Positions 10,337-20,990 of a stretch of 64,000 nucleotides of DNA are shown here, in pieces. The position numbers and the translations under genes are program-made. Numbering within the stretch: position 1 is the stretch's first letter; each line of letters starts with the position of its first letter. The notes beneath the pieces were generated by a model that saw only the letters and a program-made list of their open reading frames with translations, searched no databases and was not told where the DNA came from. Where the stretch lies: NCBI GenBank assembly GCA_963662175.1, contig OY759219.1, forward strand, positions 30,360,908-30,424,907. The letters are read 5' to 3'. The DNA is from Aradus depressus. Taxonomy: Eukaryota > Arthropoda > Insecta > Hemiptera > Aradidae.

Positions 10337-10975
10337 CAGTAGAACCTCTTTAAGTCGAACCTCGATAAGTCGGAAACCTCCAAAACTCGAAAAAAAGTTT
10401 TGCTCCTTTCCCTTCAAGCCCCAAAACCTCCATTACTCGAAATCTCAACCCTCTATTAGTCGAAATAATCAGTGAGTCCCTACAAGCCATTTTGGTACAT
10501 ATTTTCCTTCTATAACTCGAAAAAATAAATTGGACCTCTGTATCTCGAACGTAGCAATGTTTTATTTTACAACCTTTACAACTCGATTATTTGAAACTTA
10601 TTATCTCTATAGCTCGAAGAAAAATAAGTTACCGACTTTAAGAATTTGCCGACAATGTACACCATTGTTTCTTAGAAAACAATTTAGGAGTATACAATAA
10701 ACAGGATTACCAATTATCTAAAGCAAAAAAAAATTACTGACTTTTAAGGATGTTTTGAATTAATGTTGATTTATAATAAATATAAATATGTTTGTTACCT
10801 CTGTAACTTGAATTTTTATTTATTTCACCTCTCTAATTTAAAATTAGTCAGAATGAATCTTAATCTTTACAAGTCGAATCAAAATCCGCCTGTCGAAATC
10901 CTCCATAAGTCGAAAACTCTATAACTCGAATTTTTTGGCGTCTCCCTTGATGTTTGACTTATAGAGGTTCTACTG
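10337..10975. mobile_element. Tigger/pogo-like MITE, copy 1
   Basis: 639 bp bounded by TA dinucleotides (10335-10336 and 10976-10977). Left end CAGTAGAACCTCTTTAAGTC; right end inverted CAGTAGAACCTCTATAAGTC. TA duplication and CAG ends fit the Tc1-mariner/pogo superfamily. The interior has no transposase; it is packed with degenerate repeats of the terminal motif (C/G)TCGAA, often as TAACTCGAA or TAAGTCGAA, spaced tens of bases apart. A second copy lies at 47049-47707. Confidence 0.88.
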
Positions 10976-11006
10976 TATATTACAGGACTTTCTTATAATT
11001 ACCAGG

Positions 11007-11185
11007 CTTATAGACTCTCTCCCCCTCCCCCGACTCAAAATGGCATAACTGGGTTAACTGGGTATATGAAGTAATGCGTTCGCGTCAGCGGCTTTTTTGT
11101 TTCATTGTAGTGACATTCTTATACCCAGTAATGCCAGTATTAAATGATTTTGAAGGGGGAGGGGGAGAGAGTGTGATCTGTAAAC
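11007..11185. repeat. inverted-repeat hairpin element, copy 1
   Basis: Left arm AGACTCTCTCCCCCTCCCCC and right arm (inverted) CACACTCTCTCCCCCTCCCC enclose TAACTGGGTATATGAAG and its partner CTTATACCCAGTAATGCC. Related hairpins occur at 35376-35437 and 39575-39645. Non-coding; perhaps a small MITE. Confidence 0.6.
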
Positions 11186-11210
11186 GTGGTTGGTATAATT
11201 AGTTAGTTAT

Positions 11211-11390
11211 TGTGACTCATACGATAACTATGAGGTCATATCGCCTAGTACGAAAGAACGCTCTGATGGACATGGGCTCGTCTCTACTATGTGAATCCTA
11301 AATTTTGGCCGAAGGACGGCCTAATCTGAAAAAACCCGCGATCTTGAGCTCTATAGGCTAGCACGCAACCTCTGAGCCAGCAGCGCTCCC
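11211..11390 (-). repeat. tRNA-derived SINE, internally deleted
   Basis: Minus-oriented: TGTGACTCATACGATAACTA at the tail side and AAGATCGCGGGTT at the head side. The central ~150 bp including the Lys-rich hairpin block is missing. Confidence 0.7.
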
Positions 11391-11399
11391 TCCTGGTCA

Positions 11400-12050
11400 G
11401 TATAAGAAAGTTCCCGAAATGGCCACATCACATATTTGTGTTTTTGTTAAGACTATTGTATATGGATTCACCATTGTATATGGTCAATGACCCCACCTAG
11501 AAACAGTTATCCATTTCCTATATTCGCTTGTAGAAGTACCGATCCCCCTCTATAACATTTATGTGGTCATGATCCGCCTATATGGAGCACAATTTTATTC
11601 TCCTGTCAGAGAAACTCCATATTGGTTATGTGGTTTTTCATTAACCTTGCGGTTTGATACTTATTGATCTCTGGTTCTGTTTCGTTCGTAAACTCCCAAG
11701 AAAGAAAACCAGGTCAGGATTTTTGAAAAAAAAAATCCAAAAGAACTGAGCAACACGTTCGTTTTCCCGACCCCACGTTTCACCGCCCGACTGAGTTACA
11801 GTTATTCTTTAACTGTCCTGTAACTACCGGTTACAACTATATCGTTCACCGTTCCTTTTCCTAACTTTTTTTTCTTAGTAATTTTCTAGTTTTACGGTCT
11901 TTCCTCTCAAATTTTTTTTAATGATTTTTTTTTCTTTCTCACTTTTCTCAATTAACAAAGTTCGAAAAATAGTGCTCTTTAAGTGTTAGTTAAACTAACG
12001 GTTTGCAAAATATTAAAATTGGAAATCATTCAGGTAAAGAATGTTTGGAG
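11400..12050. other. unassigned DNA
   Basis: No gene or known repeat recognised. Several T-tracts at 11865-11940. Confidence 0.4.
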
Positions 12051-12210
12051 AATTTCGGGTTCGAAACCGGAAACGACTGTCGGAGCCTGGAGATACTTTA
12101 AACACCTCTACCCTTCCATAGTAGAGTCGGGCTCATTTCCACCAGGGCGATAAAAAAAGCGTCCTGTTAGTAGGCGTTATGATTTCGTAGTCCACATCTG
12201 TGAACGATGT
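12051..12210 (+). repeat. degenerate SINE fragment
   Basis: TTTCGGGTTCGAAACCGG retains the T-arm; CATAGTAGAGTCGGGCTCAT and the GTTAGTAGGCG piece represent the distal body. The rest is deleted or mutated. Confidence 0.6.
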
Positions 12211-12690
12211 GTAGACGAGCTCCCTGTATAAGTTAGACATTAGAACATTGGACTATGGAAAAGTATATTCCTATAGATAAGAGCATTCGATGATTAGATC
12301 CCTAGGTGCAGGCACGAGCCCATCCAGTATACATATAGTCGGTCTAAACGTGATAACTCGTATGTGCAAAAAGCCAACTTTACAGGAGAGACAAAAAACT
12401 GATAAAAAAAATTCTTTATAGGAAACCTCAAGTTGTTCGACATTTCTATTAACTTGAAGGAGTTACGAGGTTTCACCAGAATTTCGTTCCCATTTCTTTT
12501 GCAAGGTACGGTTCTTCAAACCGTATTTCATGGTTGTTTGTCGTATACAAGGTCCCAATAGATCAATATTTTTTTTTCTTTTCTTTTTTGGTGAAAAAAA
12601 AGATTTTCAGAAAAATGTCGCTTACGAGGAATCACGTTTAGGCCGACGATATGTATAGAGAGAGACATTTTAAATGTTTACGATGACTCA
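12211..12690. other. unassigned DNA
   Basis: Nothing recognised apart from T-rich and A-rich runs near 12570-12605. Confidence 0.4.
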
Positions 12691-13480
12691 ATAACTCCCG
12701 ATAGAATGAATGCATCTACACTGAAATTCATGTGTGTATTCGGAACTCCATGAGGACGACAACTATAATCTTTCAACTTCTAAGTTGAGGAACGCGGACA
12801 TATTGTGGAAACTTGTGATGAATAAATAAAACAAACTTATTTTTGAAATTATTAGCCAATATTTAGTTATTCTCTTTATAAAGATCTTTAGTGGAATAGA
12901 CAATATTTCAAAAATAAGTTTGTTTTATTTATTTATAATCTTTCAGGCAAATCGGTCAAAGGCGGAATTTGGAGGGGGTGCTTAACACAAAAAAATAATA
13001 ACTATTGTAATAAATGTAAATTCAGAACCCTCTAAGGACGTTCATTATTTTTATCACCTTTATTTAGGGCACTTACTGAGTTTCAGCGTAATCGGCTTAA
13101 GGGAAAGGGGGGAATAGAGGGGGGATTCAACTCAAAAACCCCAATAACTTCCCGATATAACGAATAATCGACCTGAAACTTGATAATTAAATTCAATGGC
13201 AACTATTTATTTTCCTCAAGATCAGCCAAAGGGAATAGGAATGGGATAATCCGAGGACTGAAATTGACTCCAAAACCTTAATAACTGCCGATGTAATGAA
13301 TGTAAGGGCTATCTTAGGCCCTTTATTAAGTCTATTATGATTTTTATAGTCAAAACAGTCGATTGGTTTTAGGGGGAGAGTGAACATTTATTCATGGTGG
13401 GGAAGTACATTGCTGGTGATTCACTGACCATTTCTTGTAATAAACCCAATCCAAAACTAATGAACCATTTGGGCTTAAAA
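12691..13480 (+). repeat. family A copy with three to four tandem modules
   Basis: The module (a CGATxxAATGAATG start, a GGACGxC core, CAAATCGxxCAAAGGG, AACTCAAAAACC end) repeats at about 12700, 13010, 13155 and 13285, then reaches the end GTACATTGCTGGTGATTCAC near 13405. A foldback insert interrupts the first module at 12801-12943. This copy shows the modular structure of the family best. Confidence 0.7.
12817..12937. repeat. small foldback insertion
   Basis: AAATAAATAAAACAAACTTA and its inverted partner (ending ATTTATTT at 12937) form ~29-bp perfect arms around a loop of roughly 60 bp. It splits a family A module: TATAATCTTTCA appears on both sides (about 12763 and 12934), which would be the target duplication. 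Confidence 0.65.
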
Positions 13481-13639
13481 AATCAATAATGAACAAACAG
13501 GGCTGCTGAATTTTCAATTTCGAGTTGATACATCCATATTCACTGGAGGGAGGCAACCCGCTCTGGTCCCAGTCAGTACCCAACAACTCAAGATGAGTCT
13601 ATTTTACCACTTCTCTACCAAGGAATTTTACCTTTTTTA

Positions 13640-14070
13640 AAAAAAATAAGTATAGGGGAATATATGTAATCGGCCAAAAATTCGATGCAACATTTTGAAA
13701 GGAATTTCATGTTTTCCGACCTCCAGAATCCAATTATAAAAAAAAAATATTTCACTTTGTGTGTCTGTGAAGACGATAACTTCCCATAGAATGAATGAAT
13801 GTACATACAAAAAATTTTATATGTGATTTCAGAACCCTACAATGATCTATTGATTTTCAGCCAAATTGACCAAAGGGAAGGGGGGATATGTGAAGTCAAA
13901 AACCAATGACTCAATATAACCTGACAAATTTCAGTTATAACGCCCAAAGGGAAGGGAGTTGAAGGGAATCGGCTCTATTCAAAAACACTAATAACTATTA
14001 TAAGGGTTTAGGAGCCCTTATGAAAATTAATTGATTCATTCGTTCTGGGAAAGTACAATGTACTAACGAT
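13640..14070 (+). repeat. family A copy
   Basis: Starts at AAGTATAGGGGAATATATGT, includes TTCATGTTTTCCGACCTCC, two module repeats and ends near CTGGGAAAGTACAATG. No coding frame. Confidence 0.65.
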
Positions 14071-14619
14071 TTTTAAATATTAATTATTTTATTAATGTAT
14101 GTTATTGTTTTATGGTGCTTTTCACATTTGGGAACTGCTTTCCACCTAAAGGAACTGACAGCTTATTAACAGAGTAATAAGGCAATGTCCAGGTTACTTT
14201 GATGATAATATATTCATACATATAAGGCATATTCGTAAATATATATATGTGTATATATATATATTGTATATCTACCCCAAAAGGGATGATGCGGTAGGAT
14301 GAGTTTTCTCCTTTGGGAAATATCTTCCACTGGATTGATCTCTGTGAAGTATGTTTGCCTGAAAACACCCTACGATCCTCCCTACCGCCGCCCTTAGCCT
14401 TCGTTGCTCGTTGGGCTGAAATTTTGTTTCCCTGGGATCCAATTAAGGATTAGGGCTCTCTCCCCTCATGAAAGAGGGGGGAAAAAAAAGGGGCGGTAAA
14501 AATTGCTGACAACGCTAGTTGCAGGTCCCCAAGGGTAAATATAGTTCTTGACCCCAAATTTGCTCATACTCATGATTTTTTTCCACATTCAGTATGATGG
14601 ACCAGACGAATGTCTGATT
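14071..14619. other. unassigned AT-rich DNA
   Basis: Contains short TA microsatellite stretches (14236-14266). An 88-codon minus frame here does not look like a protein: it is low complexity and spans the TA stretch. Confidence 0.4.
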
Positions 14620-14621
14620 GT

Positions 14622-14730
14622 AAGAGTATAAATAAACTCATTGAGTATAAAACATACTCATTGAGAGTATAAGTATACTCTTTGAGTATAAAGCATACTC
14701 ATTGATATTATAAATAAACTCATTTAGGGT
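14622..14730. repeat. short tandem repeat, about 22-bp unit
   Basis: The phrases ACTCATTGAGTATAAA and GCATACTCATTGA recur four to five times with small changes, and parts are self-complementary (GAGTATAAGTATACTC). Confidence 0.7.
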
Positions 14731-15658
14731 ATGAATAAAAACAATGAAATTGTTAAACTTTGTTTAATTCCACAAAAATATATACATATAGTTTCACTTT
14801 AAGGCGAAATGGGAAGGCTGTTTAATGTATTTATGATATAAGAGATGACACGACTTTTGGGTTTTTTAATCTGAAAACTGCATTTTCTCAGTATAATAAA
14901 CCAAATAAAGGTCGATCGTTTTTTTTTTTTTTAATTTATTTTTTTTTATTTATTATTTTTTTTTTCTTCTTTTCGGTTATGCTGGTTAACTATTGGTTAT
15001 GCGAAATTTTTATTTATTTGATTTTTGATATATTTGAGCTGATATACACGTGTAGAAACAAATCTTGAATCAAACACACTTTTCAGATTTGAAATTAATT
15101 TAGTAGATCAAACCAAAACAGAAATCAATGATTTAAAGGAGAAAATTGCCGCCTGCCAGAAAATTTCTCCTAATCACTTTATTTCCCCCATCCCGTCCAA
15201 AGAGAGCGCAACATCGAATTTCTGACCGACTACATAAAATTTACTTCGTATCGTTAATCGAAGTAAAATGAATGGAACTGTGTCTCAAATTCGGCGTGAA
15301 TGAAATTAATTGTAAAAACTGTTATTGTTTTTATCTTGGACAGACAGGTCGGATAGAGAGTAGAGAGACATGAAGCTGGCTCGGCCTCGTCATTACACAA
15401 TATCCATAAAATTAGTATGATGGATGTAATTGAAGACATATAGATAAAATTGGAAAGGAGGATAAATATACTCCCCAACCTCAATTATATTAGGCTAATG
15501 ATTTATTATTTTATTTGAATAATTTTTGAGTAATTATTACATAGTTTTATATAATTTATTCATTATAACTTTTCAAATTGTTCTGTTAAAAAAATGTTTT
15601 ATTATGTATGTTTAGAAAAAAATGAATTTAATCAGGTATGTTAATTGTAGAAGCTTAG
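14731..15658. other. unassigned DNA with a family A scrap
   Basis: T-rich stretch at 14921-14965. At 15210-15252 an inverted family A start is visible (CGAATTTCTGACCGACTACA). Nothing coding recognised. Confidence 0.45.
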
Positions 15659-15840
15659 GGGCGCCGAACCCAAGAGATAGTGGGATTGAACCCCGAATGA
15701 GGTTAGGTTTTTTTTTTTAACTGAGAGTTAAAGCAAGATAATTTTGAGCATGCCGTCCTTCTGGTGGGACGTTAAACGATGGCAGTGAACTGTGATGTCA
15801 GATACTGGTTAATGACGCCCTAGTTAACTGAACCATAGAA
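15659..15840 (+). repeat. degenerate tRNA-derived SINE
   Basis: GGGCGCCGAACCCAAGAGA at the head has lost the A box; CATGCCGTCCTTCTGGTGGG and GACGTTAAACGATGG mark the body. Truncated near TAGTTAACTGAACC. Confidence 0.65.
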
Positions 15841-15854
15841 AAAATAACCATTAT

Positions 15855-16169
15855 TTCAAAGTCGTTTGTCATATATAAAAGGTATAATTTTTGCCATCCT
15901 TTTTATTTTCTTGTCTTAGATACTCCGTCAATATCCTACAATTTTTTTTATAATTACTATTGTTTAATATTTTTATTTTTATCAGTAATTTTTTAAGGTA
16001 TATACCATTTTTTAAGGTATATACCATTTCCTTTACTGATATTTGTTAATATAAATATTAAAATTATAAATATTATTATATCGTGTGTTTCTTTTATATT
16101 AATATCGCTTGATGTATATAATTTATTATACCCAATTACCTGGTTTAACGGAAATAAATATTATTGTTA
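15855..16169 (+). mobile_element. probable LINE 3' UTR and tail
   Basis: AT-rich sequence ending TTTAACGGAAATAAATATTA just before the Helitron. The same ending, TTTAACGGAAATAAATTTAT plus (ATT)n, occurs at 48.64-48.67 kb, so both are likely 3' ends of one LINE family. No coding part remains. Confidence 0.5.
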
Positions 16170-16692
16170 TCATATATATAAGCTGAAAATGCCTGTGCGT
16201 TGTACCGCTATAACTCACCAACGGCTTGATGGATTTGATTAATTTTTTTTTTTTTTTGTTCGTCATCGTCTGCGGAAGGTTATAGGCGTATTAGTACCTC
16301 AATATCTGGTTCATCCCAGCATCCACCCACGCAATCTTTGTAACTCAAAAACCACTGCAATGATTAATGAGGAATCTTTTTGAATAGATAAGTTTTATCT
16401 ACCGGAAGGTTAAGGTCTATTTTTTAATCAACCCCTGGTCCATCCCAGCATCCACTCACGCAATCTTTGTAACTCGAAAACCATTGCAACGATTAATGAG
16501 AAATCTTTTTGAATAAATTAGTTTTAGCTCCAAAGCTAGCGTTACTACAGTTGAAGGACTATAAGCCTTATTCCGTATGAATAATTGAAAATTATAACAT
16601 CATGAATGTACTGTCGAGGAACTGAATAGCCTTATAGGAGATATTGGGAGAAAAGTCAAAGTTCCCCGGGCAACGCCGGGTATTACTGCTAG
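16170..16692 (+). mobile_element. non-autonomous Helitron, copy 1
   Basis: Starts TC(ATATATATAAGCTGAAAAT) and ends with a GC-rich hairpin CCCCGGGCAACGCCGGGTAT, followed by TACTGCTAG. TC start, 3'-terminal hairpin, CTAG (CTRR) end and insertion between A (16169) and T (16693) are the Helitron hallmarks. The interior contains two diverged tandem modules (each with CGCAATCTTTGTAACTC). No Rep/helicase coding sequence. Very similar to the copy at 19292-19817. Confidence 0.88.
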
Positions 16693-16977
16693 TATATCAT
16701 AAACTAGTATATATATTCTATATGCTTTCTCCAGGTCTTCCAGCTTACTATAAAAACCCCTTGAATCATTACGTAGAAATATAACTATATGAACAAATTT
16801 TGGATATATGAGGCTGGCAGTCAGAAAAACTAACCACTCAACCATTGAGGCCTCCCGCATTGAGAATTAGTTCAGCTGTTTTTATAATGACACAACCAGT
16901 TTCGCCTGTCAGACTGTATAACTTGTTCTGGTTCTATAACCACAGCCTTCTTAATCTATTTATGCAAATAGTTCAGT
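16693..16977. other. unassigned DNA
   Basis: Short non-coding spacer between Helitron and SINE; nothing recognised. Confidence 0.4.
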
Positions 16978-17103
16978 TAGTTATTGTGACTCATGCCCGG
17001 GCTTTAACTATGAGGTCATAACCCACTACCAGAGTACTCTTTCTTCGGTCTGGTGGACTTGAGCCCGACTCTACTCTGGGACTTCTATATTTTGCCTACC
17101 TAG
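16978..17103 (-). repeat. SINE 3' half
   Basis: Minus-oriented tail half: TGTGACTCATGCCCGGGCTT through GACTTGAGCCCGACTCTACT and TTTTGCCTACCTAG. The head is missing here. A second head-side fragment lies at 17508-17560. Confidence 0.75.
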
Positions 17104-17507
17104 AGACCCCCTCAGGAACCCCCGTTACACGGGGACCACCATATTTGCGATTACCCACTATGCGTATATACCCACTATGCGTATACATTTTTTTGGGGGG
17201 GTAATTAACTGAACTAAAAGGTTTGGATTTTGAGTTAAAACTTTTCTTACCTGACTCCATCTAACTCTGATTCCATCTTGCGTACTGAAAAAAAAACTTG
17301 CCATCGTGCAGATATACCACATTTATGCAGATTTGGGTAGTACACATGAGGAGACCAACATTGTTCCAGTAGTATTTGCACTGTTGCCAAAAAAGTTGAT
17401 AGTAACTTACGAGAGGATAGAGGAGCCTCATTAAAGCTCAGGTGCTTAATTGGAGCCCTGGAAAAGTGAATATTGACTTTAAACCGGCTGCAATATCGGC
17501 TACGGGC
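17104..17507. other. unassigned DNA
   Basis: Includes two tandem copies of ACCCACTATGCGTATA (about 17154-17187) and a G-tract of 8 (17194-17201). A 110-codon minus frame crosses this region and the SINE fragment, and is not convincing as a gene. Confidence 0.4.
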
Positions 17508-17565
17508 CGTTAAACGGACCTCGGTCGGGTTTCGAGCCCATGATCTTGAACTCCATTTTCCACCG
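17508..17565 (-). repeat. SINE head-side fragment
   Basis: ACCTCGGTCGGGTTTCGAGC and CATGATCTTGA match the reverse of the B box and anticodon-arm region. The A box side is lost. Confidence 0.6.
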
Positions 17566-17931
17566 TATTGTTCTTGCATCTGTTAGCAGTTAGTCTGAAG
17601 AAGGTCCCTAGCTATTCGTCTCTATAATCCCATGATGTTGGATCTCTTGGAAACAGGAGACCTGGAGGCAGATATAAATCCCGACTAAACTCGGTTCGGG
17701 TTTTACAGGATTAGGGGCAAGGCTGTAAACGTGCACCAGGAAGAGGAGTTTTTCTTTTATTTCTTTTCTTCTCTTCTTTTTCTTTGTTCATATGCTATAA
17801 AAGGTAGGATTTTCGTATTTCCCTTCTATTTTTCTTATTCTTTTAAAGGCTGGGTAAAAAATATGCTCGTAACTAATTTAAAGTATTGTAAAATTTTGTT
17901 TCTATTTCATTTGCCTATAGTTAATTAGATA

Positions 17932-18195
17932 TTGTGACTCATGCTCGGGCTTTAACTACGAGGTCATATCGCCTACTACCAGTGCGCTCTTACTTCGTTC
18001 TGGTGAACATGAGCCAGACTCTACTAAACGATGGTCCCGAGCCTGTACGATGTTCTAGGTGAATAAAAATTTGGGGTAGGCAAAATTTAGGACTCCCATA
18101 GTAGAGTCGGGCTCATGTCCACCAGAGTGTCGAAAGAGCGCTCTGGTAGTAGGCGATATGACTGACCTCGTAGTTAAACCCTGGCAATAAGTCAA
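17932..18195. repeat. inverted SINE pair forming a foldback
   Basis: A minus tail half (17932-18024, TTGTGACTCATGCTCGGGCT ... GAGCCAGACTCTACT) abuts directly a plus body-tail part (from about 18025, AAACGATGGTCCCGAGCCTG ... CTCTGGTAGTAGGCGATATG). Their common ~95 bp at each end are in opposite orientation, so the single strand folds on itself. Confidence 0.8.
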
Positions 18196-18945
18196 TAACT
18201 AACTCTTACTATCACATAAGAATGGATTACAGTCGGAAATTAGATATTGTTTTGTATTTAGACGGTTGTATATTTTCAGGTCTTACTCACGATGAGTACA
18301 ATCTGGTAAGGACTGAAGGAACTCATATTAGAGATAATTGAAAAAACGTAAAATTCTGTTAAAAACTCTAGTTCGAATTATTGACCTATACAATTTCCTT
18401 CGGTGTGTATAACTTGGGAATTGGGAGCTTCTGATTTTGTGTCTGCAATTCTCTTGACGAATTAAACTGTTGAAAGTATACAATTCAGCTTCTGATCCAA
18501 CGATAAGTGACCTATTTGAGTCCAGTTCTTCATCATGGGTTTGCTGTTTTTTTTGATTGCCCAAAATTGGTACCGTTTGGACAGGACCTTTCGCTTGTTA
18601 TGCACGAAACTCTCCTTTCTCTTTCCGTCTAATACATATGAAGGACATTCTCAAAAATTACTGAGAATTATTTAGATCAAACATTGAATGTGTTTCTTGA
18701 CAGGATAAATGCAAAAGCAGAAAATAAGAAAAACAAACTGAGCGACCATGAAAATATGGTGTAACATTCAATTTGGAAATATTTTTAATAGATCATAAAT
18801 ACAAGTGGTGTCTTATCAAATGTACTTAGGCCGTATTTTTTTGTCCGATTTCCAATTACGAAATCACGGGATAATACGTCATTATTTTCTTATTTTTACC
18901 CTCAATATGCAAGCGGTTTTGTTTTTGAATTATTCCTATATAATA
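18196..18945. other. unassigned DNA
   Basis: No gene recognised. A 78-codon minus frame (18328-18564) has no family I know. Confidence 0.4.
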
Positions 18946-19838
18946 AATAATTTTTTTTGAAATTAACTAAAATTATTTAATGAATAAAATGTAAAAAATT
19001 GTATAATAAAAATGAACTATAAATAAAGCCATATAAAAACTTTCACAATTTAAAATTTCATGGATGGGGACAGGAATAACTTATATTTCTCCATCTATGA
19101 AGTTTTAAATTGTTTTTAGATGGTTTTATTTATTTATAGTTCATTTTTATAATTATATTTTTTATATGTTATTTACTAAATTATTTTAATTATGTTATAT
19201 TTTTTTATTTTATCAGACTGCCTGATGATGAGGGCAACCTCGAAGGACGGCTAGCTAATACAAATGAAAAAATCTGTGAGGGGTCAGACTATCATATATA
19301 TATAAAGCTGAAAATGTCTGTGCGTTGTACCGCTATAACTCACGAACGGCTTAATGGATTTGATTAATTTTTTTTTTAATTTGTTTGTCATCGTCTGTGG
19401 AAGGTTATAGGCGTATTATTACCTCAATATCTGGTCCATCCCAGCATCCACCCACGCAATCTTTGTAACTCAAAAACCACTGCAATGATTAATGAGGAAT
19501 CTTTTTGAATAGATAAGTTTTATCTACCGGAAGGTTAAGGTCTATTTTTTAATCAACCCCTGGTCCATCCCGGCATCCACTCACGCAATCTTTGTAACTC
19601 GAAAACCATTGCAACGATTAATGAGAAATCTTTTTGAATAAATTAGTTTTAGCTCCAAAGCTAGCGTTACTACAGTTGAAGGACTATAAGCCTTATTCCG
19701 TATGAATAATTGAAAATTATTACATCATGAATGTACTGTCGAGGAACTGAATAGCCTTATAGGAGATATTGGGAGAAAAGTCAAAGTTCCCCGGGCAACG
19801 CCGGGTATTATTGCTAGTATCTTATTATTTGACAACCT
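18946..19838. mobile_element. foldback element with CTGATGA motif, split by Helitron
   Basis: Imperfect arms of ~110 nt (18960-19067 and 19087-19200) share AAAATGAACTATAAATAAA and its inverse, around a short loop at about 19075. Right of it comes TATCAGACTGCCTGATGATG, AGGGCAACCTCGAAGGACGG and GGGGTCAGACTA (to 19291). After the Helitron, TCTTATTATTTGACAACCT (19818-19836) completes the end seen uninterrupted at 9690-9722. Confidence 0.6.
19292..19817 (+). mobile_element. non-autonomous Helitron, copy 2
   Basis: TC start (TCATATATATATAAAGCTGA), the same two internal modules, terminal hairpin CCCCGGGCAACGCCGGGTAT and CTAG at 19814-19817, flanked by A (19291) and T (19818). Nearly identical to 16170-16692 over most of its length, implying a recent shared source. 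The filled site lies in the foldback element; the empty-site order is visible at 9690-9722. Confidence 0.88.
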
Positions 19839-20404
19839 GTGAAACTTTTTTTTTTTTTTTTTTTTAAGGATTAAAAACAAAAAAAATAAATTATAAAATT
19901 GTAATTTCCTGTGCGGTCGAGCCCATCTGATTTGGTTTCTCACTCAAAATATTGTTAGTAATAGAAAAATTCGTTGGTAAATCACCTGTACTTCTTCAGC
20001 ACGAATTTTTTCGGTGAAAAGCCGACATCGTATTTTTGTCCTATTTGCTTGGGAAAGTGATAATTTATTCTTTGCTGGTGCCGGTCAGACGAAGCCTTGA
20101 AAATGTTTTGTAAGAAATGACCACTCATGTCATAAACTAGTCACCAAGGTATGTACATGACTTCCTGTTATTTCACTTTTAGAAGGTGGAGGATGTGGTG
20201 AAAATCTTAGAAAAAATCCGGACTCATTTCCGAAGCTAATATCGGAGTCGTGAAGGCCTGAAGGCTGAATTATGAATTACATCATTTGAATTCGGGGAGG
20301 CGATCTTAGTGACCTTTAGGATGAATCTGCTATGAAAACGTTGATTGTCTTCTTCAACACTGCGCTTATCAACGTAGAATCTTTTGATGACAACACTAAA
20401 AGAA
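19839..20404. other. unassigned DNA with family A scraps
   Basis: T-tract at 19847-19865. An inverted family A end (TAAATCACCTGTACTTCTTC) is visible near 19979. The rest is unassigned. Confidence 0.4.
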
Positions 20405-20749
20405 GCTGAGGGCGCCGGTAGCTCAGTGGTATGCGTGCTTGACTTCTGAGCTCAAGATCGTGGGTTCGAAACCCGACCGAGGCCCTTAGTTTATTTTATC
20501 TGGGAGGTAAAATAAACTTAAGCACGCCGTCCTTCGGATGGGACGTTAAGCGATGGTCCCGAGCCTGTACGATTTCAGGTACTCGTTAAAGACCCCTGCC
20601 CTAGGTGAATAAAAATTTAGGGAAGGCAAAATTTAGGACTCCCATAGTAGAGTCGGGCTCATGTCCACCAGAGTGACGAAAGAGCACTCTGGTAGTAGGC
20701 GATATGACCTCGAAGTTAAAGCCCGGGCATGAGTCACAAAACCTAACCT
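20405..20749 (+). repeat. tRNA-derived SINE, full length with 13-bp target duplication
   Basis: The best complete copy. Direct repeats AACACTAAAAGAA at 20392-20404 and 20750-20762 flank it. A box TAGCTCAGTGG, anticodon region TGACTTCTGAGCTCAAGATC, B box GGGTTCGAAACCC, hairpin TTTATTTTATCTGGGAGG/TAAAATAAA, body to GGGCATGAGTCACAAAACC and a short AACCTAACCT-like tail. Inserted by target-primed reverse transcription, judging by the duplication. Transcription would be by RNA polymerase III through the internal boxes. Confidence 0.95.
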
Positions 20750-20762
20750 AACACTAAAAGAA

Positions 20763-20990
20763 AAAAAGTCGATGGTGAATCACCTGCTATGTACTTCCCC
20801 AGCAAGAAGTAATATAGTTTTCGTACTGAATTTTGTGTCCGATACATTCATTGGCAGTTTTTGGGGTATTTAATTCCAGCCCCTTCTTTGGCCCCCCCCC
20901 CCCCTGTTTCGACCGATTTCGCAGCAACATAAATAGGTTTCGTTATTATAGGGCTTTGAATTTACATAAGAAATTTCAATTTGTGGCAAT
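20763..20990 (-). repeat. family A copy, inverted
   Basis: AAAAAGTCGATGGTGAATCA, then ATGTACTTCCCCAGC at 20764-20805, followed by the TTGTGTCCGATACATTCATT module. A C-tract of 13 lies at 20892-20904. The rest is diverged. Confidence 0.6.

Noticed and set aside
17247..17579. 110-codon minus frame
   Set aside because: It starts within a SINE head fragment and continues into unassigned DNA; no family resemblance.
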